64,000 nucleotides of DNA, from contig NZ_QFZQ01000005.1 in the NCBI RefSeq assembly GCF_003171675.1, positions 310,001 to 374,000 of the forward strand. The letters run 5' to 3'. The notes below the pieces were generated by a model, which was not told the origin of the DNA, ran no database searches, and saw only the letters and a program-made list of their open reading frames with translations. This stretch comes from Reichenbachiella versicolor (lineage in GTDB: Bacteria > Bacteroidota > Bacteroidia > Cytophagales > Cyclobacteriaceae). A program made the translations under genes and the position numbers. This document shows, piece after piece, positions 1 through 8,339 of the stretch. Each line of letters starts with the position of its first letter. Position 1 is the first letter of the stretch.

Positions 1-2
1 TT

Positions 3-863
3 TCCGACATTAATAATATTCACGAAGTATCAAGAACAGAAGATGTTTTTGAAAATCCATTTAGCGATGATTTTTACTTCTATAAAACAGCTACCGGTGA
101 CAGTATCGTTACTGGTTATGATGTGTATAAAAAACCCGTTTCATATCAAGAATGGCTCGACTATAACCAACATGATTTTGCACTTGAAGATGCAGCCTCA
201 GGTGATATTGGAACTGGAGGCTCTCTTGCAAGGTTTACAATCTCAGACAACTACCTCTATTCAGTCTCTAGCCATGATATGAGAATTTTCAATATTTCGA
301 ATATAGAGGCAAAATCAGTTGGTGACCCAATTGATCTAAACTGGGGAATAGAGACTATATTTCCTTACGAAAATTTACTGTTTCTAGGATCAGAATGGGG
401 TATGCATATATATGACAAGAGCAACCCCGAGCTACCTAAACATCTTTCTACCTATGAACACATTGTAAGTTGTGACCCAGTCGTGGTAAAGGATGATATT
501 GCATATGTTACACTAAGATCAGGTACAAACTGTCAAAACATAATTAATCAACTAGAATTAGTAGACGTAAGCAACCCTGCTAAACCAAAAGCGATTACTG
601 AGTATGAAATGCTAAACCCTCATGGACTTGGAGTTATTGACAACTGTTTATTTATAACCGAAGGAGAATATGGTATTAAGTCATTCAATATATCTGATCC
701 TTTTCAAATTGATAAAAATATGATTGCACATCATAAGGACGTTCATGCTATTGACGTTATTCCGCTTGCTGAGGTACTAATGCTAATTGGTAATGACGGT
801 CTCGTACAATATGAATACGACTGTGAGGGTAAATTTGAAAAGATTAGTCAGCTTTCCTTGTAA
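3..863 (+). CDS. LVIVD-repeat beta-propeller protein, 5' end outside the window
   Basis: The reading frame is open from base 3 with no convincing start, so the N-terminus and any signal peptide lie upstream of the window; an internal GTG at 123 falls in the middle of continuous coding sequence and is not taken as the start. The visible 286 residues contain repeats of the type xxLYVVDVSNPxxP (for example LVDVSNPAKPKAI and FNISDPFQ), the hallmark of LVIVD repeat proteins. These fold as beta-propellers and in Bacteroidota are usually secreted or envelope lipoproteins. No catalytic residues are evident and the biological role is unknown. The next gene is convergent, with an imperfect hairpin between them. 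Confidence 0.8.
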   Translation, partial: SDINNIHEVSRTEDVFENPFSDDFYFYKTATGDSIVTGYDVYKKPVSYQEWLDYNQHDFALEDAASGDIGTGGSLARFTISDNYLYSVSSHDMRIFNISNIEAKSVGDPIDLNWGIETIFPYENLLFLGSEWGMHIYDKSNPELPKHLSTYEHIVSCDPVVVKDDIAYVTLRSGTNCQNIINQLELVDVSNPAKPKAITEYEMLNPHGLGVIDNCLFITEGEYGIKSFNISDPFQIDKNMIAHHKDVHAIDVIPLAEVLMLIGNDGLVQYEYDCEGKFEKISQLSL

Positions 864-900
864 TCTAACCTTTCTCATAGAGTCAAGGTAATTAGATAAA

Positions 901-937
901 CCTCTTCGAAGCTATTATGTCTATAACTTCAAAGAGG
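901..937. terminator. possible bidirectional hairpin between convergent genes
   Basis: CCTCTTCGAAG (901-911) pairs with CTTCAAAGAGG (927-937) with one mismatch and a 15-nt loop. It lies between the stop codons of the LVIVD protein (863) and the Bax-inhibitor-like gene (950). No long T-run follows on either strand, so termination is only likely. Confidence 0.35.
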
Positions 938-949
938 AATTACTCAAAC

Positions 950-1702
950 TTAGTTTCTTCTAAGTTTGGATAATAGTCTTAGTATTTCGATATACAACCA
1001 GATCAAAGTTACCATCAAACCGAAAGCACCATACCATTCCATATATTTTGGAGCTCCTACTTTTTCTCCTTCTTCTATAAAATCAAAGTCCATTACAAGA
1101 TTCAATGCAGCAACAGCAACAACTATAAGCGAAAATACAATTCCAAATGTGCCACTATCGTGAATCAAAGGCATCTCAAAGCCTACAAACCTTCCAATGA
1201 AAGAAATCAAATAGCAAAAACCAATTCCCATAGTTGCAGACGCTACTATTAATTTGAAATTCTCAGTTGCTTGAATGACCTTCATTTTATACAGTGCCAG
1301 CAAGCCAAATAACACTCCAAAAGTTAATGAGACAGCTTGAAGTACTATACCTGGATATGTCATCTCCATAAACGCAGATATTCCCCCAAGCATTAACCCC
1401 TCTGCAACTGCGTAAACAGGTGCTAAATAAGGAGCAGTAGTCTTTTTAAAAGCAATTACTATTCCCAAAACAAGTCCTATGACAGCTCCTCCCATCACAA
1501 ACCCTTGGACCGACCCAAAGTCCATGGTACTATAAAATCTGTTCCAAGTAATGCCAGCACTGGCAAATACTAAGAGTCCTAGTAATACTGTTTTATTAAC
1601 AGTTCCCGAAATAGTCATTGTTTCAGTTTCCTCAACTGACCTTGAAACTGAGGTAAAGGTGTCCACACCTAAAGTTGGATTTTTTGATTTGTAAAATGCC
1701 AT
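950..1702 (-). CDS. Bax inhibitor-1 / YccA family membrane protein
   Basis: 250 aa with a short soluble N-terminus (about 1-32) followed by roughly seven hydrophobic helices. This matches the bacterial Bax inhibitor-1-like (YccA/YetJ) family in length and topology. YetJ-type members are pH-sensitive calcium leak channels, and YccA modulates FtsH proteolysis in E. coli. The inner-membrane location is inferred from the helices; which of these activities applies cannot be told from sequence. The acidic residues expected late in the helix bundle are present (VMDFDFIEEGEKVG). It lies 38 bp downstream of the OmpA/PD40 gene on the same strand and may be co-transcribed with it. Confidence 0.85.
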   Translation of the reverse strand: MAFYKSKNPTLGVDTFTSVSRSVEETETMTISGTVNKTVLLGLLVFASAGITWNRFYSTMDFGSVQGFVMGGAVIGLVLGIVIAFKKTTAPYLAPVYAVAEGLMLGGISAFMEMTYPGIVLQAVSLTFGVLFGLLALYKMKVIQATENFKLIVASATMGIGFCYLISFIGRFVGFEMPLIHDSGTFGIVFSLIVVAVAALNLVMDFDFIEEGEKVGAPKYMEWYGAFGLMVTLIWLYIEILRLLSKLRRN

Positions 1703-1740
1703 ACTGAATTAGATTAAAATACTTACTAAATGAGTGCAAC

Positions 1741-3294
1741 CTAATTATTTTTTAGATGAATCGTGACTTCTACACGTCGATTAAGTTTTCTTGTTTCAAG
1801 GCTAGCATTACTGGCTCTTGGCCTTGTACCTCCATAACCTTTTCCTGATATACGGTCTGTAGAAACTCCCTGTGAAACCAAATAGTGCGTTACAGTAGCT
1901 ACTCTGTCCTTACTTAGTTTAAGGTTACTAGATGCTTTCCCTTGATTATCTGTATGTCCTCCCAAGAAAATATTCACTTCTGGGTTTTGTTTCATCATCT
2001 CCACAATCAGATTTAACTCATCCATTGACTCCTTTATTAATACCGCTTTCCCTTGCTCGAAAAGAACATGCTCTAGAGCCATTTTTGTTCCCTCTTCAAC
2101 AGGAGTCATTTCAAATGAATATTCAGATATTGGCTGTAAGCCAATGTAAAAATCATCATCAATAGAAAAAAAGAGTTTCTTTCTACCATGAATACTGTAA
2201 TTCAACCCAGAAGCGACTTTCATTCTATAATCCCCCTGTTCATTAGTTATATCGCTGTATACATAAGTACTGTCAAGGTTATAAACAATCACTTCAACAT
2301 TGACTTCTGGCTTATTTGTCTTTTTGTTTGTTACCTTACCCTTAAGCTCAACAGTCATTTCCTTAAGCTCAGGTATTTTCTCAGTTCCTTTAGGCTTGAC
2401 TACTGGATCTGGGGATCCAATATCTGGCTTAATCTTTACTCTTTTAATGTCACCATATCCTTCACTATTTTGTGTACTTACCAAATACGCTTCCGCTTGT
2501 TCTGAACTGAAGTTAAAAGAGGATTCTCGTCCAGGTGTATTTATTTTATTACCGAGATTAACTGGTTCAGACCATTTTCTCCAAGTGTCATCTAATCGCT
2601 GAGAGACAAAAACATCAAAACTACCTTCTCCTCCATATCCATTAGATGAGAAAAATAATGTTTTATTATCTGATGCTAAGAACGGCGTAATCTCTTGAAA
2701 TTTAGAATTTATTCCTTCTCCTAAATTTTTGACTGGCGTCCAAGATCCGTCTGATTTCTTCTGGCTGTAATAAATATCTTCTACCCCATGTGAACCAAAC
2801 GACTCCATAGCGATTACAAGAAAGTTTCCATCATGAGAAACACTACCGGTAATATGTGATGACTTAGGTTTAAAATATGGTATATCTACTGTTTTTGGTT
2901 CAAACCACCTACCATTAAAATAATAGTAGCTAACTAAAGAATTACCTTTTCTAGCCAAAAGAGTCCTAGGGTCTACAAAACCTATTACTTGATTTAGTCC
3001 AATATCATTTAAGGATTTTACATTCTTAGGCTCACCCCAATTCCCATTAAGTCCGATTTCTGCCATCCATATATCACCATCGTCATTTATTCCTCCAAGG
3101 TTTTCAGGATGATTCGCTCTTGTAAAGTACAAATAACTATCATCAGGACTTAGTACCACATTGCCTTCATTATAAATAGAATTGATGATAGAATCAGCTG
3201 GAATCTGATCACTATAGACTTGAACTTGACCTATCGATTGAAAAAAACTCAATTGACTGGTCAGTAAAAAAAATAGAATTGCTATTCGATTCAT
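1741..3294 (-). CDS. OmpA-family protein with PD40 propeller and carboxypeptidase-like regulatory domain
   Basis: Start placed at the ATG at 3294, because the protein then begins with a typical signal peptide (MNRIAILFFLLTSQLSFF); the frame is open 13 codons further up, but that extension would bury the signal. Of about 517 aa, residues 50-300 carry PD40/WD40-like repeats (YFTRANHPENLGG, LFFSSNGYGGEGSFDVF), 315-390 look like a carboxypeptidase-regulatory-like beta-sandwich, and the last 110 residues are an OmpA C-terminal peptidoglycan-binding domain with GGHTDNQG, the LSKDRA-like motif and the final NRRVEV arginine. The architecture is common in Bacteroidota envelope proteins, including PorE-like T9SS components. 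Probably periplasmic or outer-membrane associated, bridging peptidoglycan to a partner. Confidence 0.85.
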   Translation of the reverse strand: MNRIAILFFLLTSQLSFFQSIGQVQVYSDQIPADSIINSIYNEGNVVLSPDDSYLYFTRANHPENLGGINDDGDIWMAEIGLNGNWGEPKNVKSLNDIGLNQVIGFVDPRTLLARKGNSLVSYYYFNGRWFEPKTVDIPYFKPKSSHITGSVSHDGNFLVIAMESFGSHGVEDIYYSQKKSDGSWTPVKNLGEGINSKFQEITPFLASDNKTLFFSSNGYGGEGSFDVFVSQRLDDTWRKWSEPVNLGNKINTPGRESSFNFSSEQAEAYLVSTQNSEGYGDIKRVKIKPDIGSPDPVVKPKGTEKIPELKEMTVELKGKVTNKKTNKPEVNVEVIVYNLDSTYVYSDITNEQGDYRMKVASGLNYSIHGRKKLFFSIDDDFYIGLQPISEYSFEMTPVEEGTKMALEHVLFEQGKAVLIKESMDELNLIVEMMKQNPEVNIFLGGHTDNQGKASSNLKLSKDRVATVTHYLVSQGVSTDRISGKGYGGTRPRASNASLETRKLNRRVEVTIHLKNN

Positions 3295-3453
3295 AGGGAT
3301 AAAACTGTCAAGGGCAACAAAGATATGAAACATGACCTATCACTTGCTAACAAAGTTTATTCCAGAAAACAGAAGCTTATTGAATAAGTTGTTCAAGCTT
3401 AATAGGACGCTAATAAATTTCCGCGACCTTCTTTCTATACTTAACTAATCATT

Positions 3454-4737
3454 CTATTCTTTTATGAGTGCATCATAGGCTAAATCATGAATATTAGGAC
3501 GAACATTCAGTTGATAGATCAGTTTGTTTTGTCTGGTAGGATATACTCTATTACTTAAAAAAATGAAAAGAAGATCATTATCCGGATCAGCCCAAACTAG
3601 AGTACCAGTGTAACCTGTATGTCCAAAGCTATTTGGGCTAACATTCTTAGCTACTGAAGATTTAATAGGGTCATATTCTATCAAAGGTTTATCAAAACCC
3701 AATGCCCTTCGATTACCTTGCTCACAATATTGACATCTTGTAAATTCTTCAATTGTTGCTTTTTTGAAATATTGACGACCATCATACTCTCCGCCTTTCA
3801 TCAACATTTGAAATATTTTAGCCAAATCAGAGGCTGTACCAAATAGACCTGCATTTCCTGATACTCCCAACATCACAGCTGCGCCTTCATCATGAACCAC
3901 GCCGTGAAGCGTATCCATTCTAAAAAAATTATCTATTTCAGTCGGTACAATCTCATCTAATTCAAACCCATTTTTTAATGGCTCAAACCCTATGCTCTTA
4001 ACACCTAAAGGCTCATAGAAATGCTCTTTTAAATAATCTTCATATTTCTTTCCAGATAAGCTCTCTACTAATTCTGGAATCAAATAAAAAACCAATCCAG
4101 AATATATGTATCCTTCCTCATCGTATAGACGTGACTTCTTAATCATTTTCAGTAGTTTCTTTTTGTAGAAATCTCTAAATAAGAATAATTGAGAGCCTGG
4201 AATTTGATAAGGATATTTCGAAGCTAATTGATAGGTAAAAGTTCTTGATTTATACTTACCACTCTTTTTTTGACATTCTTGATAATATGGAATCCAGTTT
4301 TTCATCCTTGAATGGTGAGCCAATAGTTTCCTCATTTTCAAATCAGCCTTATCTGAATTCGCAAAGTATGGAAAGTAAAAACCTAAAGTTTGATCTATAT
4401 CAAGCTTACCCTCTTCATATAGTTTCATCAAAGCCATAGTAGCTCCAGCTACTTTTGTAATTGATGCTAAGTCATATAAATGATCATTTTGTACTTTTCG
4501 CATGCTATCATAAGTATGATACCCAAATGATTGATTAAATATTATTTCATCTCCTTTGGCCAATAAAACTTGACAGCCGGGGAAAGCACCTGTATCAATT
4601 GCCTGATTAACAATTAATTCTAATTCATTTAAAAACGATAAAGAATCATATTGCTGAATTTCCGAATAATGAATAGCTAATGAATCTTGCGCCCAACTAT
4701 GAAAATTTATTAAAACTAGAAAAAATACTATCCGCAT
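3454..4737 (-). CDS. serine beta-lactamase-fold hydrolase (class C-like), exported
   Basis: 427 aa with an N-terminal signal (MRIVFFLVLINFHSWAQ). The three motifs of the family are visible: SxxK as SITK (S92-K95), YSG (Y212-G214) and HTG (373-375). The segments VHDEGAAVMLGVSGNAGLFG and FGHTGYTGT strongly resemble the beta-lactamase-like domain that many Bacteroidota carry fused behind a NagZ-type GH3 domain; here it stands alone. Members act as D-Ala-D-Ala carboxypeptidase/esterase-like enzymes, so a periplasmic role in peptidoglycan turnover or recycling is plausible. Antibiotic hydrolysis is not implied. The start codon overlaps the end of the AlkD-like gene by 10 bp, indicating one transcript. 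Confidence 0.85.
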   Translation of the reverse strand: MRIVFFLVLINFHSWAQDSLAIHYSEIQQYDSLSFLNELELIVNQAIDTGAFPGCQVLLAKGDEIIFNQSFGYHTYDSMRKVQNDHLYDLASITKVAGATMALMKLYEEGKLDIDQTLGFYFPYFANSDKADLKMRKLLAHHSRMKNWIPYYQECQKKSGKYKSRTFTYQLASKYPYQIPGSQLFLFRDFYKKKLLKMIKKSRLYDEEGYIYSGLVFYLIPELVESLSGKKYEDYLKEHFYEPLGVKSIGFEPLKNGFELDEIVPTEIDNFFRMDTLHGVVHDEGAAVMLGVSGNAGLFGTASDLAKIFQMLMKGGEYDGRQYFKKATIEEFTRCQYCEQGNRRALGFDKPLIEYDPIKSSVAKNVSPNSFGHTGYTGTLVWADPDNDLLFIFLSNRVYPTRQNKLIYQLNVRPNIHDLAYDALIKE

Positions 4738-5420
4738 GCTTGACTAATCAATTTCAGTGCTTCCTTGCGACTGAGTTGGCTAAGCTCGGTGTTATCTACG
4801 AAATCTACGACCCAATCAGGGTCAACTTTCCCATACTGTCTCAAAGCCCAACCGATTGCTTTATTAATAAAAAACTCATTGGTACCATTTAGAAAATCAA
4901 TAGCCTTGATCAACGTCATGACATCCGTGTCGCTACCATATTTTAATTGAAAAATTAAGCAGACTCTCTGAAGCCATATATTATCAGACTTTAACCACCG
5001 ATCAATATTAAAGTCCTTAGCTTCAGGAAACTTCTTAAAATACTCACCTATCAAATTAGATGCAATAAAATCTACTGAATCCCACCATGACTTAGTTACC
5101 ACCATGTACTCCATTAACTTGATATCATTACGCTCAAAATCCTTTACAAACTTCTGGACAAGTTCTTGCCCATACATCTGAAATTCACGCTGTTCTTGCC
5201 CCCATAGCCATTCTACTATGTCTTGCAATTCATTCTTTCTAGGTAAAAAAGCTTTAACTAAGAATGGTTTCTGTAACTGTTTTCGGTCAGGAGCCTTGAT
5301 ACCGAAGTACTCAAAACGGCCTTTCATATATGCCTTTTGTTGCCGTGCAATTTCTGTGTCGGCATTTTGTTCAAAAACTAACAATAAATCGTGAAGTGAT
5401 TTTAAAGTAGAATCTATCAT
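4728..5420 (-). CDS. DNA alkylation repair protein, AlkD-like HEAT-repeat family
   Basis: 230 aa, all helical in character, with the AlkD family signatures YFGIKAPDRKQL near residue 38 and SWWDSVDFIASNLIG about residue 110; the Asp of the WWDxVD motif corresponds to the catalytic Asp of Bacillus AlkD. AlkD glycosylases remove 3- and 7-alkylated purines without base flipping. About 10 residues of the C-terminus are coded in the overlap with the downstream beta-lactamase-fold gene. Start at ATG 5420; a 263-bp divergent region separates it from rpsT. Some members of this superfamily have lost glycosylase activity, so the enzymatic call is inferred. Confidence 0.85.
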   Translation of the reverse strand: MIDSTLKSLHDLLLVFEQNADTEIARQQKAYMKGRFEYFGIKAPDRKQLQKPFLVKAFLPRKNELQDIVEWLWGQEQREFQMYGQELVQKFVKDFERNDIKLMEYMVVTKSWWDSVDFIASNLIGEYFKKFPEAKDFNIDRWLKSDNIWLQRVCLIFQLKYGSDTDVMTLIKAIDFLNGTNEFFINKAIGWALRQYGKVDPDWVVDFVDNTELSQLSRKEALKLISQACG

Positions 5421-5625
5421 AAAGCTAAGCTGGACTACTAAATAAAGAATATGAAGATAGTCTGTAATCTACTTTACTTAAAACTCTTTAGGAGTTCAAT
5501 TTAGAAAACCTGATATTTTATAGAAAAGTATTAGTCTTAACTCTCTCTGCACTAAGCTAAAGGGAGAGATAGTTATACTTAAAACAGCAACACTTTACAA
5601 GCTAAATATTTTTAGAAGTAATGAC

Positions 5626-5655
5626 TTGCAATTCAAAACATTAATTCTAAATTTG
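5626..5655 (+). promoter_or_regulatory. Bacteroidota-type promoter of rpsT
   Basis: A TTG (5626-5628) and TAAATTTG (5648-5655, matching TAnnTTTG) are separated by exactly 19 bp, the canonical spacing for the primary sigma factor of this phylum. The rpsT start codon lies 28 bp past the -7 box, giving a leader of about 20-25 nt. Confidence 0.75.
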
Positions 5656-5683
5656 CAGTCCGAAAAATTTTAACACACGAGAG

Positions 5684-5935
5684 ATGGCGAATCATAAATC
5701 GGCTTTAAAAAGAATTAGATCAAACGAGGCTAAGAGACTTAGAAACAGATATCAGCACAAAACAACAAGAACTTTCATCAAGAGATTGAAAGAGTCTGAG
5801 AACAAAGCTGAAGCAGAAGAACTTTTGAAAAAAGTTACTGGCATGATTGACAAGTTGGCTAAAAACAACATCATTCACAAAAACAAAGCTGCTAACCAAA
5901 AGTCTAAATTGACTAAACTGGTAGCTTCTCTATAA
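5684..5935 (+). CDS. rpsT: 30S ribosomal protein S20
   Basis: 83 aa, strongly basic, with the S20 pattern MANHKSALKRIRSNEAKRLRN at the start and KNKAANQKSKLTKLV at the end. S20 binds 16S rRNA early in 30S assembly. It is monocistronic: a consensus promoter sits just upstream (5626-5655) and a strong intrinsic terminator just downstream (5964-5994). Length and sequence are fully typical and there is nothing unusual about the gene. Confidence 0.98.
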   Translation: MANHKSALKRIRSNEAKRLRNRYQHKTTRTFIKRLKESENKAEAEELLKKVTGMIDKLAKNNIIHKNKAANQKSKLTKLVASL

Positions 5936-5963
5936 TCTCCGTCTCGTCTTTCGAAAATATTTC

Positions 5964-5994
5964 AGCCTTTCTGACATACCAGAAAGGCTTTTTT
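5964..5994 (+). terminator. Rho-independent terminator of rpsT
   Basis: AGCCTTTCTG (5964-5973) pairs perfectly with CAGAAAGGCT (5980-5989) around a 6-nt loop and runs into a T-tract. It follows the rpsT stop codon by 28 bp and insulates radC. Confidence 0.92.
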
Positions 5995-6049
5995 CGTATT
6001 CTATCCAATTAAGGTATCATTGAATAATTAAACCAAACCTCTAATTATC

Positions 6050-6745
6050 ATGACCAATTCAAAAAATCTGTCTATAAAGGCATGGGCTGAGGAAGATCGC
6101 CCAAGAGAGAAACTAATCTTAAAAGGAAAATCTGCCCTTTCAGATGCAGAACTAATAGCTATTCTGATAGGATCAGGAACTAGAACCCTCACAGCAGTAG
6201 AACTTTCTAAGCATATATTATCTAAGTGTAACAACGACCTTAATCAACTCGCTCGTTTTACCCTAAAGGATTTAATGAAATTTAATGGAATTGGTGAGGC
6301 AAAAGCAATCTCAATTTTGAGCGCCTTGGAACTAGGCCGTCGAAGAAAAACTCAAGACAAAGTCGAACATGTTAAAATTCATTCTGCTGAAAGCGTTTAT
6401 GAATACATGAAACCACACTTAATGGATTTGCCTCATGAGGAATTTTGGATCATCCATCTTAATAGGTCTAACACTATTATTAAAGCCGAACCTGTCAGTA
6501 TAGGCGGTGTATCAGGAACAGTTGTTGACCCGAAAATTATTTTCAAAAGGGCACTTGAGGAAACGTCAAGCTATTTAGTCTTAATTCATAATCACCCATC
6601 AGGAAATCTAAACCCTAGTAAACAAGACTATCATATTACTCAAAAACTAAAACAAGCTGGAGATACTCTTGACATAAGGATTCTTGACCATGTCATTTTC
6701 ACAGATGATGGCTACTTTAGCTTTTCAGAAAATGGTAGATTATAA
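6050..6745 (+). CDS. radC: RadC family JAMM-domain protein
   Basis: 231 aa. The N-terminal part (about 20-100) includes a helix-hairpin-helix-like segment (MKFNGIGEAKAISIL), and the C-terminal part is an MPN+/JAB metalloprotease fold with the complete JAMM motif HNHPSG (H180, H182) plus the downstream D193. RadC was named for a repair phenotype that later proved to be due to recG, so its true function is unresolved; family members occur on chromosomes and mobile elements. This copy sits in a housekeeping context, five bp before a DUF1684 gene, and looks like the chromosomal type. Confidence 0.93.
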   Translation: MTNSKNLSIKAWAEEDRPREKLILKGKSALSDAELIAILIGSGTRTLTAVELSKHILSKCNNDLNQLARFTLKDLMKFNGIGEAKAISILSALELGRRRKTQDKVEHVKIHSAESVYEYMKPHLMDLPHEEFWIIHLNRSNTIIKAEPVSIGGVSGTVVDPKIIFKRALEETSSYLVLIHNHPSGNLNPSKQDYHITQKLKQAGDTLDIRILDHVIFTDDGYFSFSENGRL

Positions 6746-6750
6746 AAGTC

Positions 6751-7359
6751 ATGAAAAAAACAATAGGTGGAGCAGCTATAATAATCTTTGGAATAGTGAC
6801 TTACTCTTTCCTAGGAAATGACCAAGAAACTCTAGAGACATACAAAGAGAGAATCCTTAGAGAGAGAATAGAAAGAAATAATTTCATGAGCACATCTCAT
6901 GAATCTCCTTTCGCTTCTTTTGGTGATACTATCGTAGAGCTGAAATACTTTCCTATCAATGAGAAGTTTAAAATAACTGCTAAAATTGAAAAGATAGGCT
7001 CTAAGGAATATGTAACCTTAGGATCTTCAAATGGCGCTCCAATAAAGTATCTTAAGTACGCATATGCTCATTTTAAGATAGATGAAAAGCCAATGAAGCT
7101 ACTTATCTTGAAAAACTATAAAGATGTAAGAGGACGTCTATTTACAGGTTTTGCTGATGCAACTAGTGGGGAATCAACATATGGTGCAGGCAGATATATT
7201 GACCTAGACTTTAAAAATGCGAATAGAATAACTATTGACTTCAACACAGCTTATAGTCCTTACTGTAATTATAACGATAGCTACTCTTGTCCCTTTCCTC
7301 CTAAAGAAAACATACTCCCAATAGCTATCACTGCAGGCGAAAAGGATTACAAACTTTGA
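6751..7359 (+). CDS. DUF1684 family protein with N-terminal membrane anchor
   Basis: 202 aa. An N-terminal hydrophobic segment (residues 1-22) acts as a signal or anchor, followed by a charged linker rich in Glu and Arg. The body shows DUF1684 hallmarks: GRLFTGFADATSGESTYGAGRY-like core, DLDFKNANR, and the signature YSPYCNYNDSYSCPFPPKEN followed by LPIAITAGEKDY. The function of the family is unknown. The gene lies 5 bp after radC, and its stop codon overlaps the TTG start of the following gene, suggesting translational coupling. Confidence 0.85.
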   Translation: MKKTIGGAAIIIFGIVTYSFLGNDQETLETYKERILRERIERNNFMSTSHESPFASFGDTIVELKYFPINEKFKITAKIEKIGSKEYVTLGSSNGAPIKYLKYAYAHFKIDEKPMKLLILKNYKDVRGRLFTGFADATSGESTYGAGRYIDLDFKNANRITIDFNTAYSPYCNYNDSYSCPFPPKENILPIAITAGEKDYKL

Positions 7360-8330
7360 AAGCTAAAATACTTGAGCGATATGAAATTAATGATCAGCAA
7401 TGGAATGATTGTGTAGAAAACTGTACCAATCCTTTAGTTTATAACCTAAGTTGGTACTTAGACATAGTCTGTGAAAAACAATGGTATGGAATCGTAATAG
7501 AAAATAGCGATCAGTACCTAGCTATTCTCCCTGTTCCTTTTTTCAAAAAATACACTCGAACAATCGTTCGACAACCCATATTTACTCAACAGTTAGGCAT
7601 TTCTTCTAGATCTGTAAAATCAATCTACTCTCAGTCTCTACTTTTAACTCTGATTGATTCCTTTGACTACATTAACCCTCTTCATTTAAACAATTTGTCT
7701 TCTGAACATGACTTTCTTAACACTAAAAAACTGAATGTAACCAATGCTGTAAATCACATCCTTCCTCTACGGGAAGAATATCGATTTATTGAATCAAAGT
7801 TTAGAAGAGACAGAAAAAAAGACATCAGGAAAGCCAAAGAAATTGAACAAAAAATCATAGCGTCAGAAAACATCTTTGAACTATTCGAAATGTTCAATGA
7901 AAGCGTATCTCCAAAGTTGGATGGAGGCCTAAACCTGAAGACAAAAGAATATCTTACCAAAATTGCCAAAGAATGCTTTGATAGAAAAATTGGCAAATTA
8001 CTATATACTCAACACCCCGATAAACAAATAGGAGCCGGAGCATTCTTCATCCTTTGGAAAAACAGGATAATATATTTAATAGGTGCTTCTTACAACAAGT
8101 ATCGTAAGCTTAACGGTAGATCATTAATCATCCAACAGCTACTTTTAGAATACTCTGTTTCAGATTTCATTTTTGACTTTGAAAGTCCTCATCATGCGCC
8201 AGAAGTTGCCGAGTATTATCAAAGCTTTGGTGCTACAAAAGAAATTTACCCAATTATATCTTATGAAAACCTTCCTCTTTGGATAACCACTTTGCGAAAG
8301 GCTAAGAAATCAATAATAGAAATGTTTTAA
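7356..8330 (+). CDS. FemAB/GNAT-like acyltransferase-fold protein
   Basis: 324 aa, beginning with a TTG codon that overlaps the upstream stop by 4 bp; no better start is present. The layout (N-terminal half mentioning repeated aromatic patches, then RKDIRKAKE, then GAGAFFILWKNRIIYLIGAS and FDFESPHHAPEVAEYYQSFG) resembles FemAB-like/GNAT tandem proteins of the type labelled GNAT family N-acetyltransferase in Bacteroidota. Such enzymes transfer amino-acyl or acyl groups, but the donor and acceptor here are unknown. It is convergent with the next gene, only 9 bp away. Confidence 0.65.
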   Translation: MKAKILERYEINDQQWNDCVENCTNPLVYNLSWYLDIVCEKQWYGIVIENSDQYLAILPVPFFKKYTRTIVRQPIFTQQLGISSRSVKSIYSQSLLLTLIDSFDYINPLHLNNLSSEHDFLNTKKLNVTNAVNHILPLREEYRFIESKFRRDRKKDIRKAKEIEQKIIASENIFELFEMFNESVSPKLDGGLNLKTKEYLTKIAKECFDRKIGKLLYTQHPDKQIGAGAFFILWKNRIIYLIGASYNKYRKLNGRSLIIQQLLLEYSVSDFIFDFESPHHAPEVAEYYQSFGATKEIYPIISYENLPLWITTLRKAKKSIIEMF

Positions 8331-8339
8331 ATCTATCTT

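Noticed and set aside
5538-5575. Imperfect inverted repeat upstream of rpsT as a riboswitch or leader element
   Set aside because: It lies upstream of the mapped promoter (5626-5655), so it would not be in the rpsT transcript, and the stem has bulges.
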